Positions 1-12,500 of a DNA stretch of 64,000 bases are shown here, piece by piece. The stretch's first letter is position 1. Every line of letters begins with the position of its first letter. The notes below the pieces were generated by a model that worked only from the letters and a program-made list of their open reading frames with translations, ran no database searches and had not been told where the DNA came from. The position numbers and the translations under genes were made by a program. The DNA is taken from the NCBI GenBank assembly GCA_963855995.1, contig OY979730.1:5963341-6027340 (forward strand), written 5' to 3'. This DNA comes from Muricea muricata. Taxonomy: Eukaryota > Cnidaria > Anthozoa > Malacalcyonacea > Plexauridae.

Positions 1-511
1 GCGTAAAAACATGCTCAAGTCACCAACTAAAGATTCGCGTCTTAAATCGTTCACAGCGACGTTTTAGAGCTTAAAATGATATTTCAGTGCTAAAGTTAAC
101 GAACTGAGCGCTATGATTAACTGCAATCACGGACTTGAAAGAGACCTTCTAAATGAAAATTGCAGAACTTAGCAAGTCGGGAATCAAATTTTCGGCGCTC
201 AAACCATGGAGATGAGTGAAATAACATGTTGAAATGAGCAACCTATAACTAGCTTATAAACTGAAAAGAAACGATCTTAGAATCATCAAAATCGCGTTTT
301 TAAAGCTGTAGAAGCGATTTGAGCGTAAAAACATGCTCAAATCAGAAACTAAAGATTCCTGTCTAAAATCAATCACTGCGACGTTTTAGAGCTTAAAATG
401 ATATTTTTAGTGCTAAAATGAACGAGTTAAGCGCAATGATATAATGCAATCACGGACCTAAAAGAGACCTTCCAAATGGAAATTGAAGAACTTAGCAAGT
501 CGGGAAACAAG

Positions 512-618
512 TTTTCGGCGCCAAACCATGGAGATGAGTGAAATAACATGTTGAAATGCGAAACCTATATCTAGCTTGTAATCTGAAAAGACACGATCTT
601 AGAATCATCAAAATCGCG
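512..618. repeat. Satellite subunit A (~107 bp)
   Basis: First third of the representative unit. It begins ttttcggcgc, contains the 8-bp palindrome aacatgtt and the ccatgg palindrome, and ends in the block gatcttagaatcatcaaaat. In other units ggcgct is replaced by ggcggt, and ccatgg by ccatag, ccacgg or ccatggg; these are useful type markers. LINE 1 entered the array near the end of an A subunit. Confidence 0.75.
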
Positions 619-724
619 TTTTTAGCGCTGTAGAAGCGATTTGAGCGTAAAAACATGCTCAAGTCACCAACTAAAGATTCGCGTCTTAAATCGTTCACAG
701 CGACGTTTTAGAGCTTAAAATGAT
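619..724. repeat. Satellite subunit B (~106 bp)
   Basis: Second third. It begins tttttagcgct and carries the inverted repeat gatttgagc / gctcaaatc (here with one T-G wobble, gctcaagtc), then the block gacgttttagagcttaaaat. It is the most type-variable third and the best place to classify units. Its first ~50 bp align clearly with those of subunit C (tttttagcgct...gagcg...caaatcac against tttttagtgct...aagcg...gcaatcac), which is the strongest evidence for the trimeric origin. Confidence 0.75.
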
Positions 725-832
725 ATTTCAGTGCTAAAGTTAACGAACTGAGCGCTATGATTAACTGCAATCACGGACTTGAAAGAGACCTTCTAAATGA
801 AAATTGCAGAACTTAGCAAGTCGGGAATCAAA
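725..832. repeat. Satellite subunit C (~108 bp)
   Basis: Last third. It begins atttcagtgctaaagt and ends gcagaacttagcaagtcggg plus aatcaa. Two main versions exist in the array: one with gttaacgaa, gagcgctatgat and aaatgaaaattgcag, and one with gtgaacgagttaagcgcaat and attggaaattgaag. These two versions tend to alternate, giving a dimeric (644-bp) background rhythm beneath the longer repeats. Confidence 0.75.
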
Positions 833-959
833 TTTTCGGCGCTCAAACCATGGAGATGAGTGAAATAACATGTTGAAATGAGCAACCTATAACTAGCTTA
901 TAAACTGAAAAGAAACGATCTTAGAATCATCAAAATCGCGTTTTTAGCGCTCTAGAAGC

Positions 960-987
960 GATTTGAGCGTAAAAACATGCTCAAATC
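960..987. other. Conserved inverted repeat of subunit B (perfect version)
   Basis: Arms gatttgagc (960-968) and gctcaaatc (979-987) are exact reverse complements around a 10-nt spacer, gtaaaaacat. The same element occurs in the B subunit of most units. It could form a 9-bp hairpin in single-stranded DNA or in satellite RNA, or act as a dyad protein site; which, if any, is unknown. Variants are described in the findings. Confidence 0.7.
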
Positions 988-1280
988 ACAAACTAAAGAT
1001 TCCCGTCTAAAATCAATCACGGCGACGTTTTAGAGCTTAAAATGATAATTTTAGTGCTAAAGTGAACGAGTTAAGCGCAATGATATAATGCAATCACAGA
1101 CCTAAAAGAGACCTTCTAATTGGAAATTGAAGAACTTGGCAAGTCGGGAATTAAGTTTTCGGCGGTCAAACCATGGAGATGAGTGAAATAACATGTTGAA
1201 ATGAGAAACCTATAACTAGCTTCTAAACTGAAAAGAGACGATCTTAGAATCATCAAAATCGCGTTTTTAGCACTCTAGAA

Positions 1281-1312
1281 GTGATTTGAGCGTAAAAACA
1301 TGCGAAAATCAC
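1281..1312. other. Inverted repeat of subunit B, variant with extended arms
   Basis: In units of the 'agcactctagaagtg' type the arms are gtgatttgagc (1281-1291) and gcgaaaatcac (1302-1312). Nine of eleven positions pair; the two that do not are adjacent G/A and A/G, a tandem GA arrangement that is often stable in folded nucleic acid. The outer gtg/cac pairs exist only in this type. Whether it folds in the cell is inference. Confidence 0.55.
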
Positions 1313-4169
1313 CAACTATAGATTCGCGTCTTTAGTCGTTCACGGCGACGTTTTAGAGCTTAAAATTATATTTTAGTGCTAAAGTTAACGAATTGAGCGC
1401 TAGTATGTACTGCAATCACGGACTTAAAAGAGACCTTCTAAATGAAAATTGCAGAACTTAGCAAGTCGGGAATCAAATTTTCGGCGCTCAAACCATGGAG
1501 ATGAGTGAAATAACATGTTGAAATGAGCAACCTATAACTAGCTTATAAACTGAAAAGAAACGATCTTAGAATCATCAAAATCGCGTTTTTAGCGCTCTAG
1601 AAGCGATTTGAGCGTAAAAACATGCTCAAATCACAAACTAAAGATTCCCGTCTAAAATCAATCACGGCGACGTTTTAGAGCTTAAAATGATAATTTTAGT
1701 GCTAAAGTGAACGAGTTAAGCGCAATGATATAATGCAATCACAGACCTAAAAGAGACCTTCTAAATGAAAATTGCAGAACTTAGCAAGTCGGGAATCAAA
1801 TTTTCGGCGCTCAAACTATGGAGATGAGTGAAATAACATGTTGAAATGAGCAACCTATAACTAGCTTATAAACTGAAAAGAAACGATCTTAGAATCATCA
1901 AAATCGCGTTTTTAGCGCTCTAGAAGCGATTTGAGCGTAAAAACATGCTCAAATCACAAACTAAAGATTCCCGTCTAAAATCAATCACGGCGACGTTTTA
2001 GAGCTTAAAATGATAATTTTAGTGCTAAAGTGAACGAGTTAAGCGCAATGATATAATGCAATCACTGACCTAAAAGAGACCTTCCAAATGGAAATTGAAG
2101 AACTTAGCAAGTCGGGAAACAAGTTTTCGGCGCCAAACCATGGAGATGAGTGAAATAACATGTTGAAATGCAAAACCTATATCTAGCTTGTAATCTGAAA
2201 AGACACGATCTTAGAATCATCAAAATCGCGTTTTTAGCGCTGTAGAAGCGATTTGAGCGTAAAAACATGCTCAAGTCACCAACTAAAGATTCGCGTCTTA
2301 AATCGTTCACAGCGACGTTTTAGAGCTTAAAATGATATTTCAGTGCTAAAGTTAACGAACTGAGCGCTATGATTAACTGCAATCACGGACTTGAAAGATA
2401 CCTTCTAAATGAAAATTGCAGAACTTAGCAAGTCGGGAATCAAATTTTCGGCGCTCAAACCATGGAGATGAGTGAAATAACATGTTGAAATGAGCAACCT
2501 ATAACTAGCTTATAAACTGAAAAGAAACGATCTTAGAATCATCAAAATCGCGTTTTTAGCGCTCTAGAAGCGATTTGAGCGTAAAAACATGCTCAAATCA
2601 CAAACTAAAGATTCCCGTCTAAAATCAATCACGGCGACGTTTTAGAGCTTAAAATGATAATTTTAGTGCTAAAGTGAACGAGTTAAGCGCAATGATATAA
2701 TGCAATCACAGACCTAAAAGAGACCTTCTAATTGGAAATTGAAGAACTTGGCAAGTCGGGAATTAAGTTTTCGGCGGTCAAACCATGGAGATGAGTGAAA
2801 TAACATGTTGAAATGAGAAACCTATAACTAGCTTCTAAATTGAAAAGAGACGATCTTAGAATCATCAAAATCGCGTTTTTAGCACTCTAGAAGTGATTTG
2901 AGCGTAAAAACATGCGAAAATCACCAACTATAGATTCGCGTCTTTAGTCGTTCACGGCGACGTTTTAGAGCTTAAAATTATATTTTAGTGCTAAAGTTAA
3001 CGAATTGAGCGCTAGTATGTACTGCAATCACGGACTTAAAAGAGACCTTCTAAATGAAAATTGCAGAACTTAGCAAGTCGGGAATCAAATTTTCGGCGCT
3101 CAAACCATGGAGATGAGTGAAATAACATGTTGAAATGAGCAACCTATAACTAGCTTATAAACTGAAAAGAAACGATCTTAGAATCATCAAAATCGCGTTT
3201 TTAGCGCTCTAGAAGCGATTTGAGCGTAAAAACATGCTCAAATCACAAACTAAAGATTCCCGTCTAAAATCAATCACGGCGACGTTTTAGAGCTTAAAAT
3301 GATAATTTTAGTGCTAAAGTGAACGAGTTAAGCGCAATGATATAATGCAATCACAAACCTAAAAGAGACCTTCTAATTGGAAATTGAAGAACTTGGCAAG
3401 TCGGGAATTAAGTTTTCGGCGGTCAAACCATGGAGATGAGTGAAATAACATGTTGAAATGAGAAACCTATAACTAGCTTGTAAACTGAAAAGAAACGATC
3501 TTAGAATCATCAAAATCGCGTTTTTAGCACTCTAGAAGTGATTTGAGCGTAAAAACATGCGAAAATCACCAACTATAGATTCGCGTCTTTAGTCGTTCAC
3601 GGCGACGTTTTAGAGCTTAAAATTATATTTTAGTGCTAAAGTTAACGAATTGAGCGCTAGTATGTACTGCAATCACGGACTTAAAAGAGACCTTCTAAAT
3701 GAAAATTGCAGAACTTAGCAAGTCGGGAATCAAATTTTCGGCGCTCAAACCATGGAGATGAGTGAAATAACATGTTGAAATGAGCAACCTATAACTAGCT
3801 TATAAACTGAAAAGAAACGATCTTAGAATCATCAAAATCGCGTTTTTAGCGCTCTAGAAGCGATTTGAGCGTAAAAACATGCTCAAATCACAAACTAAAG
3901 ATTCCCGTCTAAAATCAATCACGGCGACGTTTTAGAGCTTAAAATGATAATTTTAGTGCTAAAGTGAACGAGTTAAGCGCAATGATATAATGCAATCACA
4001 GACCTAAAAGAGACCTTCTAATTGGAAATTGAAGAACTTGGCAAGTCGGGAATTAAGTTTTCGGCGGTCAAACCATGGAGATGAGTGAAATAACATGTTG
4101 AAATGAGAAACCTATAACTAGCTTCTAAATTGAAAAGAGACGATCTTAGAATCATCAAAATCGCGTTTT

Positions 4170-4240
4170 TAGCACTCTAGAAGTGATTTGAGCGTAAAAA
4201 CATGCTCAAATCACAAACTAAAGATTCCCGTCTAAAATCA
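4170..4240. repeat. Hybrid satellite unit (recombination joint)
   Basis: The B subunit starts as one type (agcactctagaagtgattt) but continues as another (atgctcaaatcacaaac, then gattcccgtctaaaatc). Elsewhere in this region the first half is followed by atgcgaaaatcacc. The switch lies in or beside the inverted-repeat spacer. The joint is absent from the corresponding place in the right copy, where the LINE and a three-unit shortage are found. Confidence 0.6.
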
Positions 4241-7200
4241 ATCACGGCGACGTTTTAGAGCTTAAAATGATAATTTTAGTGCTAAAGTGAACGAGTTAAG
4301 CGCAATGATATAATGCAATCACAGACCTAAAAGAGACCTTCTAAATGAAAATTGCAGAACTTAGCAAGTCGGGAATCAAATTTTCGGCGCTCAAACTATG
4401 GAGATGAGTGAAATAACATGTTGAAATGAGCAACCTATAACTAGCTTATAAACTGAAAAGAAACGATCTTAGAATCATCAAAATCGCGTTTTTAGCGCTC
4501 TAGAAGCGATTTGAGCGTAAAAACATGCTCAAATCACAAACTAAAGATTCCCGTCTAAAATCAATCACGGCGACGTTTTAGAGCTTAAAATGATAATTTT
4601 AGTGCTAAAGTGAACGAGTTAAGCGCAATGATATAATGCAATCACAGACCTAAAAGAGACCTTCTAATTGGAAATTGAAGAACTTAGCAAGTCGGGAATT
4701 AAGTTTTCGGCGGTCAAACCATGGAGATGAGTGAAAAAACATGTTGAAATGCGAAACCTATAACTAGCTTGTAATCTGAAAAGACACGATCTTAGAATCA
4801 TCAAAATCGCGTTTTTAGCGCTGTAGCAGCGATTTAAGCATAAAACATGCTCAAATCCCCAACTATAGATTCACGTCTTAAATCGTTCACGGCGACGTTT
4901 TAGAGCTTAAAATGATATTTTAGTGCTAAAGTTAACGAATTGAGCGCTATGATGTACTGCAATCACGGACTTAAAAGAGACCTTCTAAATGAAAATTGCA
5001 GAACTTAGCAAGTCGGGAATCAAGTTTTCAGCGCTCAAACCATGGGGATGAGTGAAATAACATGTTGAAATGCGAAACCTATAACTAGCTTGTAATCTGA
5101 AAAGACACGATCTTAGAATCATCAAAATCGCGTTTTTAGCGCTGTAGAAGCGATTTGAGCGTAAAAAGATGCTCAAGTCACCAACTAAAGATTCGCGTCT
5201 TAAATCGTTCACGGCGACGTTTTAGAGCTTAAAATGATATTTCAGTGCTAAAGTTAATGAACTGAGCGCTATGATTAACTGCAATCACGGACTTAAAAGA
5301 CACCTTCTAAATGAAAATTGCAGAACTTAGCAAGTCGGGAATCAAGTTTTCGGCGCTCAAACCATGGAGATGAGTGAAATAACATGTTGAAATGAGCAAC
5401 CTATAACTAGCTTATAAACAGAAAAGAAACGATCTTAGATTCATCAAAATCGCGTTTTTAGCGCTCTAGAAGCGATTTGAGCGTAAAAAAATTCCTCAAA
5501 TCACAAACTAAAGATTCCCGTCTAAAATCAATCACGGCGACGTTTTAGAGCTTAAAATGATATTTTTAGTGCTAAAGTGAACGAGTTAAGCGCAATGATA
5601 TAATGCAATCACGGACCTAAAAGAGACCTTCTAATTGGAAATTGAAGAACTTAGCAAGTCGGGAATTAAGTTTTCGGCGGTCAAACCATGGAGATGAGTG
5701 AAGTAACATGTTGAAATGAGAAACCTATAACTAGCTTGTAAACTGAAAATAAACGATCTTAGAATCATCAAAATCGCGTTTTTAGCACTCTAGAAGTGAT
5801 TTGAGCGTAAAAACATGCGAAAATCACCAACTATAGATTCGCGTCTTTAGTCGTTCACGGCGACGTTTTAGAGCTTAAAATGATATTTTAGTGCTAAAGT
5901 TAACGAATTGAGCGCTATGATGTACTGCAATCACGGACTTAAAAGAGACCTTCTAAATGAAAATTGCAGAACTTATCAAGTCGGGAATCAAGTTTTCGGC
6001 GCTCAAACCATGGAGATGAGTGAAATAACATGTTGAAATGCGAAACCTATAACTAGCTTTTAATCTGAAAAGACACGATCTTAGAATCATCAAAATCGCG
6101 TTTTTAGCGCTGTAGAAGCGATTTGAGCGTAAAAAGATGCTCAAGTCACCAACTAAAGATTCGCGTCTTAAATCGTTCACGGCGACGTTTTAGAGCTTAA
6201 AATGATATTTCAGTGCTAAAGTTAATGAACTGAGCGCTATGATTAACTGCAATCACGGACTTAAAAGACACCTTCGAAATGAAAATTGCAGAACTTAGCA
6301 AGTCGGGATTCAAGTTTTCGGCGCTCAAACCATGGAGATGAGTGAAATAACATGTTGAAATGAGCAACCTATAACTAGCTTATAAACAGAAAAGAAACGA
6401 TCTTAGATTCATCAAAATCGCGTTTTTAGCGCTCTAGAAGCGATTTGAGCGTAAAAACATGCTCAAATCACAAACTAAAGATTCCCGTCTAAAATCAATC
6501 ACGGCGACATTTTAGAGCTTAAAATGATATTTTTAGTGCTAAAGTGAACGAGTTAAGCGCAATGATATAATGCAATCACGGACCTAAAAGAGACCTTCTA
6601 ATTGGACATTGAAGAACTTAGCAAGTCGGGAATTAAGTTTTCGGCGGTCAAACCATGGAGATGAGTGAAGTAACATGTTGAAATGAGAAACCTATAACTA
6701 GCTTGTAAACTGAAAAGAAACGATCTTAGAATCATCAAAATCGCGTTTTTAGCACTCTAGAAGTGATTTGAGCGTAAAAACATGCGAAAATCACCAACTA
6801 TAGGTTCGCGTCTTTAGTCGTTCACGGCGACGTTTTAGAGCTTAAAATGATATTTTAGTGCTAAAGTTAACGAATTGAGCGCTATGATTAACTGCAATCA
6901 CGGACTTAAAAGAGACCTTCTAAATGAAAATTGCAGAACTTAGCAAGTCGGGAATCAAGTTTTCGGCGCTCAAACCATAGAGATGAGTGATATAACATGT
7001 TGAAATGAGAAACCTATAACTAGCTTATAAACTGAAAAGAAACGATCTTAGAATCATCAAAATCGCCTTTTTAGCCCTCTAGAAGCGATTTGAGCGTAAA
7101 AAAATGCTCAAATCACAAACTAAAGATTCCCGTCTAAAATCAATCACGGCGACGTTTTAGAGCTTAAAATGATGTTTTTAGTGCTCAAGTGAACGAGTTA

Positions 7201-7949
7201 AGCGCAATGATATAATGCAATCACGGACCTAAAAGAGACCTTCTAATTGGACATTGAAGAACTTAGCAAGTCGGGAATTAAGTTTTCGGCGGTCAAACCA
7301 TGGAGATGAGTGAAGTAACATGTTGAAATGGGAAACCTATAACTAGCTTGTAAACTGAAAAGAAACGATCTTAGAATCATCAAAATCGCGTTTTTAGCAC
7401 TCTAGAAGTGATTTGAGCCTAAAAACATGCGAAAATCACCAACTATAGATTCGCGTCTTTAGTCGTTCACGGCGACGTTTTAGAGCTTAAAATGATATTT
7501 TAGTGCTAAAGTTAACGAATTGAGCGCTATGATTAACTGCAATCACGGACTTAAAAGAGACCTTCTAAATGAAAATTGCAGAACTTAGCAAGTCGGGAAT
7601 CAAGTTTTCGGCGCTCAAACCATAGAGATGAGTGAAATAACATGTTGAAATGAGAAACCTATAACTAGCTTATAAACTGAAAAGAAACGATCTTAGAATC
7701 ATCAAAATCGCCTTTTTAGCCCTCTAGAAGCGATTTGAGCGTAAAAAAATGCTCAAATCACAAACTAAAGATTCCCGTCTAAAATCAATCACGGCGACGT
7801 TTTAGAGCTTAAAATGATGTTTTTAGTGCTCAAGTGAACGAGTTAAGCGCAATGATATAATGCAATCACGGACCTAAAAGAGACCTTCTAATTGGAAATT
7901 GAAGAACTTAGCAAGTCGGGAATTAAGTTTTCGGCGGTCAAACCATGGA

Positions 7950-9530
7950 GATGAGTGAAATAACATGTTGAAATGCGAAACCTATAACTAGCTTGTAATC
8001 TGAAAAGACACGATCTTAGAATCATCAAAATCGCGTTTTTAGCGCTGTAGCAGCCATTTAAGCATAAAACATGCTCAAATCCCCAACTATAGATTCACGT
8101 CTTAAATCGTTCACGGCGACGTTTTAGAGCTTAAAATGATATTTCAGTGCTAAAGTTAACGAATTGAGCGCTATGATGTACTGCAATCACGGACTTAAAA
8201 GAGACCTTCTAAATGAAAATTGCAGAACTTAGCAAGTCGGGAATCAAGTTTTCGGCGTTCAAACCACGGAGATGAGTGAAATAACATGTTGAAATGAGAA
8301 ACCTATAACTAGCTTGTAAACTGAAAAGAAACGATCTTAGAATCATCAAAATCGCGTTTTTAAAGCTGTAGAAGCGATTTGAGCGTAAAAACATGCTCAA
8401 ATCAGAAACTAAAGATTCCTGTCTAAAATCAATCACTGCGACGTTTTAGAGCTTAAAATGATATTTTTAGTGCTAAAATGAACGAGTTAAGCGCAATGAT
8501 ATAATGCAATCACGGACCTAAAAGAGACCTTCCAAATGGAAATTGAAGAACTTAGCAAGTCGGGAAACAAGTTTTCGGCGCCAAACCATGGAGATGAGTG
8601 AAATAACATGTTGAAATGCGAAACCTATATCTAGCTTGTAATCTGAAAAGACACGATCTTAGAATCATCAAAATCGCGTTTTTAGCGCTAAAGAAGCGAT
8701 TTGAGCGTAAAAACATGCTCAAGTCACCAACTAAAGATTCGCGTCTTAAATCGTTCACAGCGACGTTTTAGAGCTTAAAATGATATTTCAGTGCTAAAGT
8801 TAACGAACTGAGCGCTATGATTAACTGCAATCACGGACTTGAAAGAGACCTTCTAAATGAAAATTGCAGAACTTAGCAAGTCGGGAATCAAATTTTCGGC
8901 GCTCAAACCATGGAGATGAGTGAAATAACATGTTGAAATGAGCAACCTATAACTAGCTTATAAACTGAAAAGAAACGATCTTAGAATCATCAAAATCGCG
9001 TTTTTAAAGCTGTAGAAGCGATTTGAGCGTAAAAACATGCTCAAATCAGAAACTAAAGATTCCTGTCTAAAATCAATCACTGCGACGTTTTAGAGCTTAA
9101 AATGATATTTTTAGTGCTAAAATGAACGAGTTAAGCGCAATGATATAATGCAATCACGGACCTAAAAGAGACCTTCCAAATGGAAATTGAAGAACTTAGC
9201 AAGTCGGGAAACAAGTTTTCGGCGCCAAACCATGGAGATGAGTGAAATAACATGTTGAAATGCGAAACCTATATCTAGCTTGTAATCTGAAAAGACACGA
9301 TCTTAGAATCATCAAAATCGCGTTTTTAGCGCTGTAGAAGCGATTTGAGCGTAAAAACATGCTCAAGTCACCAACTAAAGATTCGCGTCTTAAATCGTTC
9401 ACAGCGACGTTTTAGAGCTTAAAATGATATTTCAGTGCTAAAGTTAACGAACTGAGCGCTATGATTAACTGCAATCACGGACTTGAAAGAGACCTTCTAA
9501 ATGAAAATTGCAGAACTTAGCAAGTCGGGA
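7950..9530. repeat. Segment shared with 29987-31567
   Basis: Unit order and rare variants (gtagcagccatttaag, ggcgttcaaaccacgg, aaagctgtagaagcg, ggcgccaaacc) recur at a constant offset of 22,037 bp. Markers at 8209, 8552 and 9196 correspond to 30246, 30589 and 31233. The match ends near 9530, where this copy reads tcaaattttcgg and the other tcaagttttcgg followed by ccatagag. Confidence 0.7.
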
Positions 9531-12500
9531 ATCAAATTTTCGGCGCTCAAACCATGGAGATGAGTGAAATAACATGTTGAAATGAGCAACCTATAACTAG
9601 CTTATAAACTGAAAAGAAACGATCTTAGAATCATCAAAATCGCGTTTTTAGCGCTCTAGAAGCGATTTGAGCGTAAAAACATGCTCAAATCACAAACTAA
9701 AGATTCCCGTCTAAAATCAATCACGGCGACGTTTTAGAGCTTAAAATGATAATTTTAGTGCTAAAGTGAACGAGTTAAGCGCAATGATATAATGCAATCA
9801 CAGACCTAAAAGAGACCTTCTAATTGGAAATTGAAGAACTTGGCAAGTCGGGAATTAAGTTTTCGGCGGTCAAACCATGGAGATGAGTCAAATAACATGT
9901 TGAAATGAGAAACCTATAACTAGCTTGTAAACTGAAAAGAAACGATCTTAGAATCATCAAAATCGCGTTTTTAGCACTCTAGAAGTGATTTGAGCGTAAA
10001 AACATGCGAAAATCACCAACTATAGATTCGCGTCTTTAGTCGTTCACGGCGACGTTTTAGAGCTTAAAATGATATTTTAGTGCTAAAGTTAACGAATTGA
10101 GCGCTAGTATGTACTGCAATCACGGACTTAAAAGAGACCTTCTAAATGAAAATTGCAGAACTTAGCAAGTCGGGAATCAAATTTTCGGCGCTCAAACCAT
10201 GGAGATGAGTGAAATAACATGTTGAAATGAGCAACCTATAACTAGCTTATAAACTGAAAAGAAACGATCTTAGAATCATCAAAAAAGCGTTTTTAGCGCT
10301 CTAGAAGCGATTTGAGCGTAAAAACATGCTCAAATCACAAACTAAAGATTCCCGTCTAAAATCAATCACGGCGACGTTTTAGAGCTTAAAATGATAATTT
10401 TAGTGCTAAAGTGAACGAGTTAAGCGCAATGATATAATGCAATCACAGACCTAAAAGAGACCTTCTAATTGGAAATTGAAGAACTTGGCAAGTCGGGAAT
10501 TAAGTTTTCGGCGGTCAAACCATGGAGATGAGTGAAATAACATGTTGAAATGAGAAACCTATAACTAGCTTCTAAACTGAAAAGAGACGATCTTAGAATC
10601 ATCAAAATCGCGTTTTTAGCACTCTAGAAGTGATTTGAGCGTAAAAACATGCGAAAATCACCAACTATAGATTCGCGTCTTTAGTCGTTCACGGCGACGT
10701 TTTAGAGCTTAAAATTATATTTTAGTGCTAAAGTTAACGAATTGAGCGCTAGCATGTACTGCAATCACGGACTTAAAAGAGACCTTCTAAATGAAAATTG
10801 CAGAACTTAGCAAGTCGGGAATCAAATTTTCGGCGCTCAAACCATGGAGATGAGTGAAATAACATGTTGAAATGAGCAACCTATAACTAGCTTATAAACT
10901 GAAAAGAAACGATCTTAGAATCATCAAAATCGCGTTTTTAGCGCTCTAGAAGCGATTTGAGCGTAAAAACATGCTCAAATCACAAACTAAAGATTCCCGT
11001 CTAAAATCAATCACGGCGACGTTTTAGAGCTTAAAATGATAATTTTAGTGCTAAAGTGAACGAGTTAAGCGCAATGATATAATGCAATCACGGACCTAAA
11101 AGAGACCTTCTAAATGAAAATTGCAGAACTTAGCAAGTCGGGAATCAAATTTTCGGCGCTCAAACTATGGAGATGAGTGAAATAACATGTTGAAATGAGC
11201 AACCTATAACTAGCTTATAAACTGAAAAGAAACGATCTTAAAATCATCAAAATCGCGTTTTTAGCGCTCTAGAAGCGATTTGAGCGTAAAAACATGCTCA
11301 AATCACAAACTAAAGATTCCCGTCTAAAATCAATCACGGCGACGTTTTAGAGCTTAAAATGATAATTTTAGTGCTAAAGTGAACGAGTTAAGCGCAATGA
11401 TATAATGCAATCACAGACCTAAAAGAGACCTTCCAAATGGAAATTGAAGAACTTAGCAAGTCGGGAAACAAGTTTTCGGCGCCAAACCATGGAGATGAGT
11501 GAAATAACATGTTGAAATGCAAAACCTATATCTAGCTTGTAATCTGAAAAGACACGATCTTAGAATCATCAAAATCGCGTTTTTAGCGTTGTAGAAGCGA
11601 TTTGAGCGTAAAAACATGCTCAAGTCACCAACTAAAGATTCGCGTCTTAAATCGTTCACAGCGACGTTTTAGAGCTTAAAATGATATTTCAGTGCTAAAG
11701 TTAACGAACTGAGCGCTATGATTAACTGCAATCACGGACTTGAAAGAGACCTTCTAAATGAAAATTGCAGAACTTAGCAAGTCGGGAATCAAATTTTCGG
11801 CGCTCAAACCATGGAGATGAGTGAAATAACATGTTGAAATGAGCAACCTATAACTAGCTTATAAACTGAAAAGAAACGATCTTAGAATCATCAAAAAAGC
11901 GTTTTTAGCGCTGTAGAAGCGATTTGAGCGTAAAAACATGCTCAAATCACAAACTAAAGATTCCCGTCTAAAATCAATCACGGCGACGTTTTAGAGCTTA
12001 AAATGATAATTTTAGTGCTAAAGTGAACGAGTTAAGCGCAATGATATAATGCAATCACAGACCTAAAAGAGACCTTCTAATTGGAAATTGAAGAACTTGG
12101 CAAGTCGGGAATTAAGTTTTCGGCGGTCAAACCATGGAGATGAGTGAAATAACATGTTGAAATGAGAAACCTATAACTAGCTTCTAAACTGAAAAGAGAC
12201 GATCTTAGAATCATCAAAATCGCGTTTTTAGCACTCTAGAAGTGATTTGAGCGTAAAAACATGCGAAAATCACCAACTATAGATTCGCGTCTTTAGTCGT
12301 TCACGGCGACGTTTTAGAGCTTAAAATTATATTTTAGTGCTAAAGTTAACGAATTGAGCGCTAGCATGTACTGCAATCACGGACTTAAAAGAGACCTTCT
12401 AAATGAAAATTGCAGAACTTAGCAAGTCGGGAATCAAATTTTCGGCGCTCAAACCATGGAGATGAGTGAAATAACATGTTGAAATGAGCAACCTATAACT

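Larger units (their letters stand above)
512..832. repeat. Representative satellite unit made of three ~107-bp subunits
   Basis: One full unit, chosen to show the internal structure. Three landmarks of the form (t)ttt..(g)gYgct start at 512, 619 and 725, and the next unit begins at 833, giving subunits of 107, 106 and 108 bp. Each subunit ends with a related block: gatcttagaatcatcaaaat in A, gacgttttagagcttaaaat in B, gcagaacttagcaagtcggg in C. This unit has a 1-bp deletion in A (ggcgccaaacc rather than ggcgctcaaacc), so it is 321 bp. The unit length is not a multiple of three, so no reading frame passes through successive units. Confidence 0.85.
1..7970. repeat. Left copy of a ~8-kb segmental duplication within the array
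   Basis: Bases 1 to about 7970 match 15474 to about 23570 in unit order and in rare variants: offset 15,473 up to about 3.2 kb, offset 15,596 after about 4.2 kb. This copy has nine units between the markers at 2310 and 5212; the other has six plus a LINE. The match breaks near 7975/23571, where this copy continues gaaatgcgaaacc and the other gaaatgagaaacc. Confidence 0.8.

Noticed and set aside
493..515. Possible CENP-B box around cttagcaagtcggga
   Set aside because: The CGGG half is present, but the required TTCG half at the right spacing is not (actt there instead). No unit inspected satisfied the core pattern on either strand.
697..720. gttttagagct in nearly every unit resembles the start of a type II CRISPR repeat
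   Set aside because: An 11-base chance match. The period is 322 bp, the intervening sequence is repeated rather than unique spacers, and the context is an animal satellite.
1080..1092. gatataatg as a TATA-like or bacterial -10 promoter
   Set aside because: It recurs as part of one C-subunit type with no start-site partner or gene downstream. A/T-rich satellite gives such words by chance.
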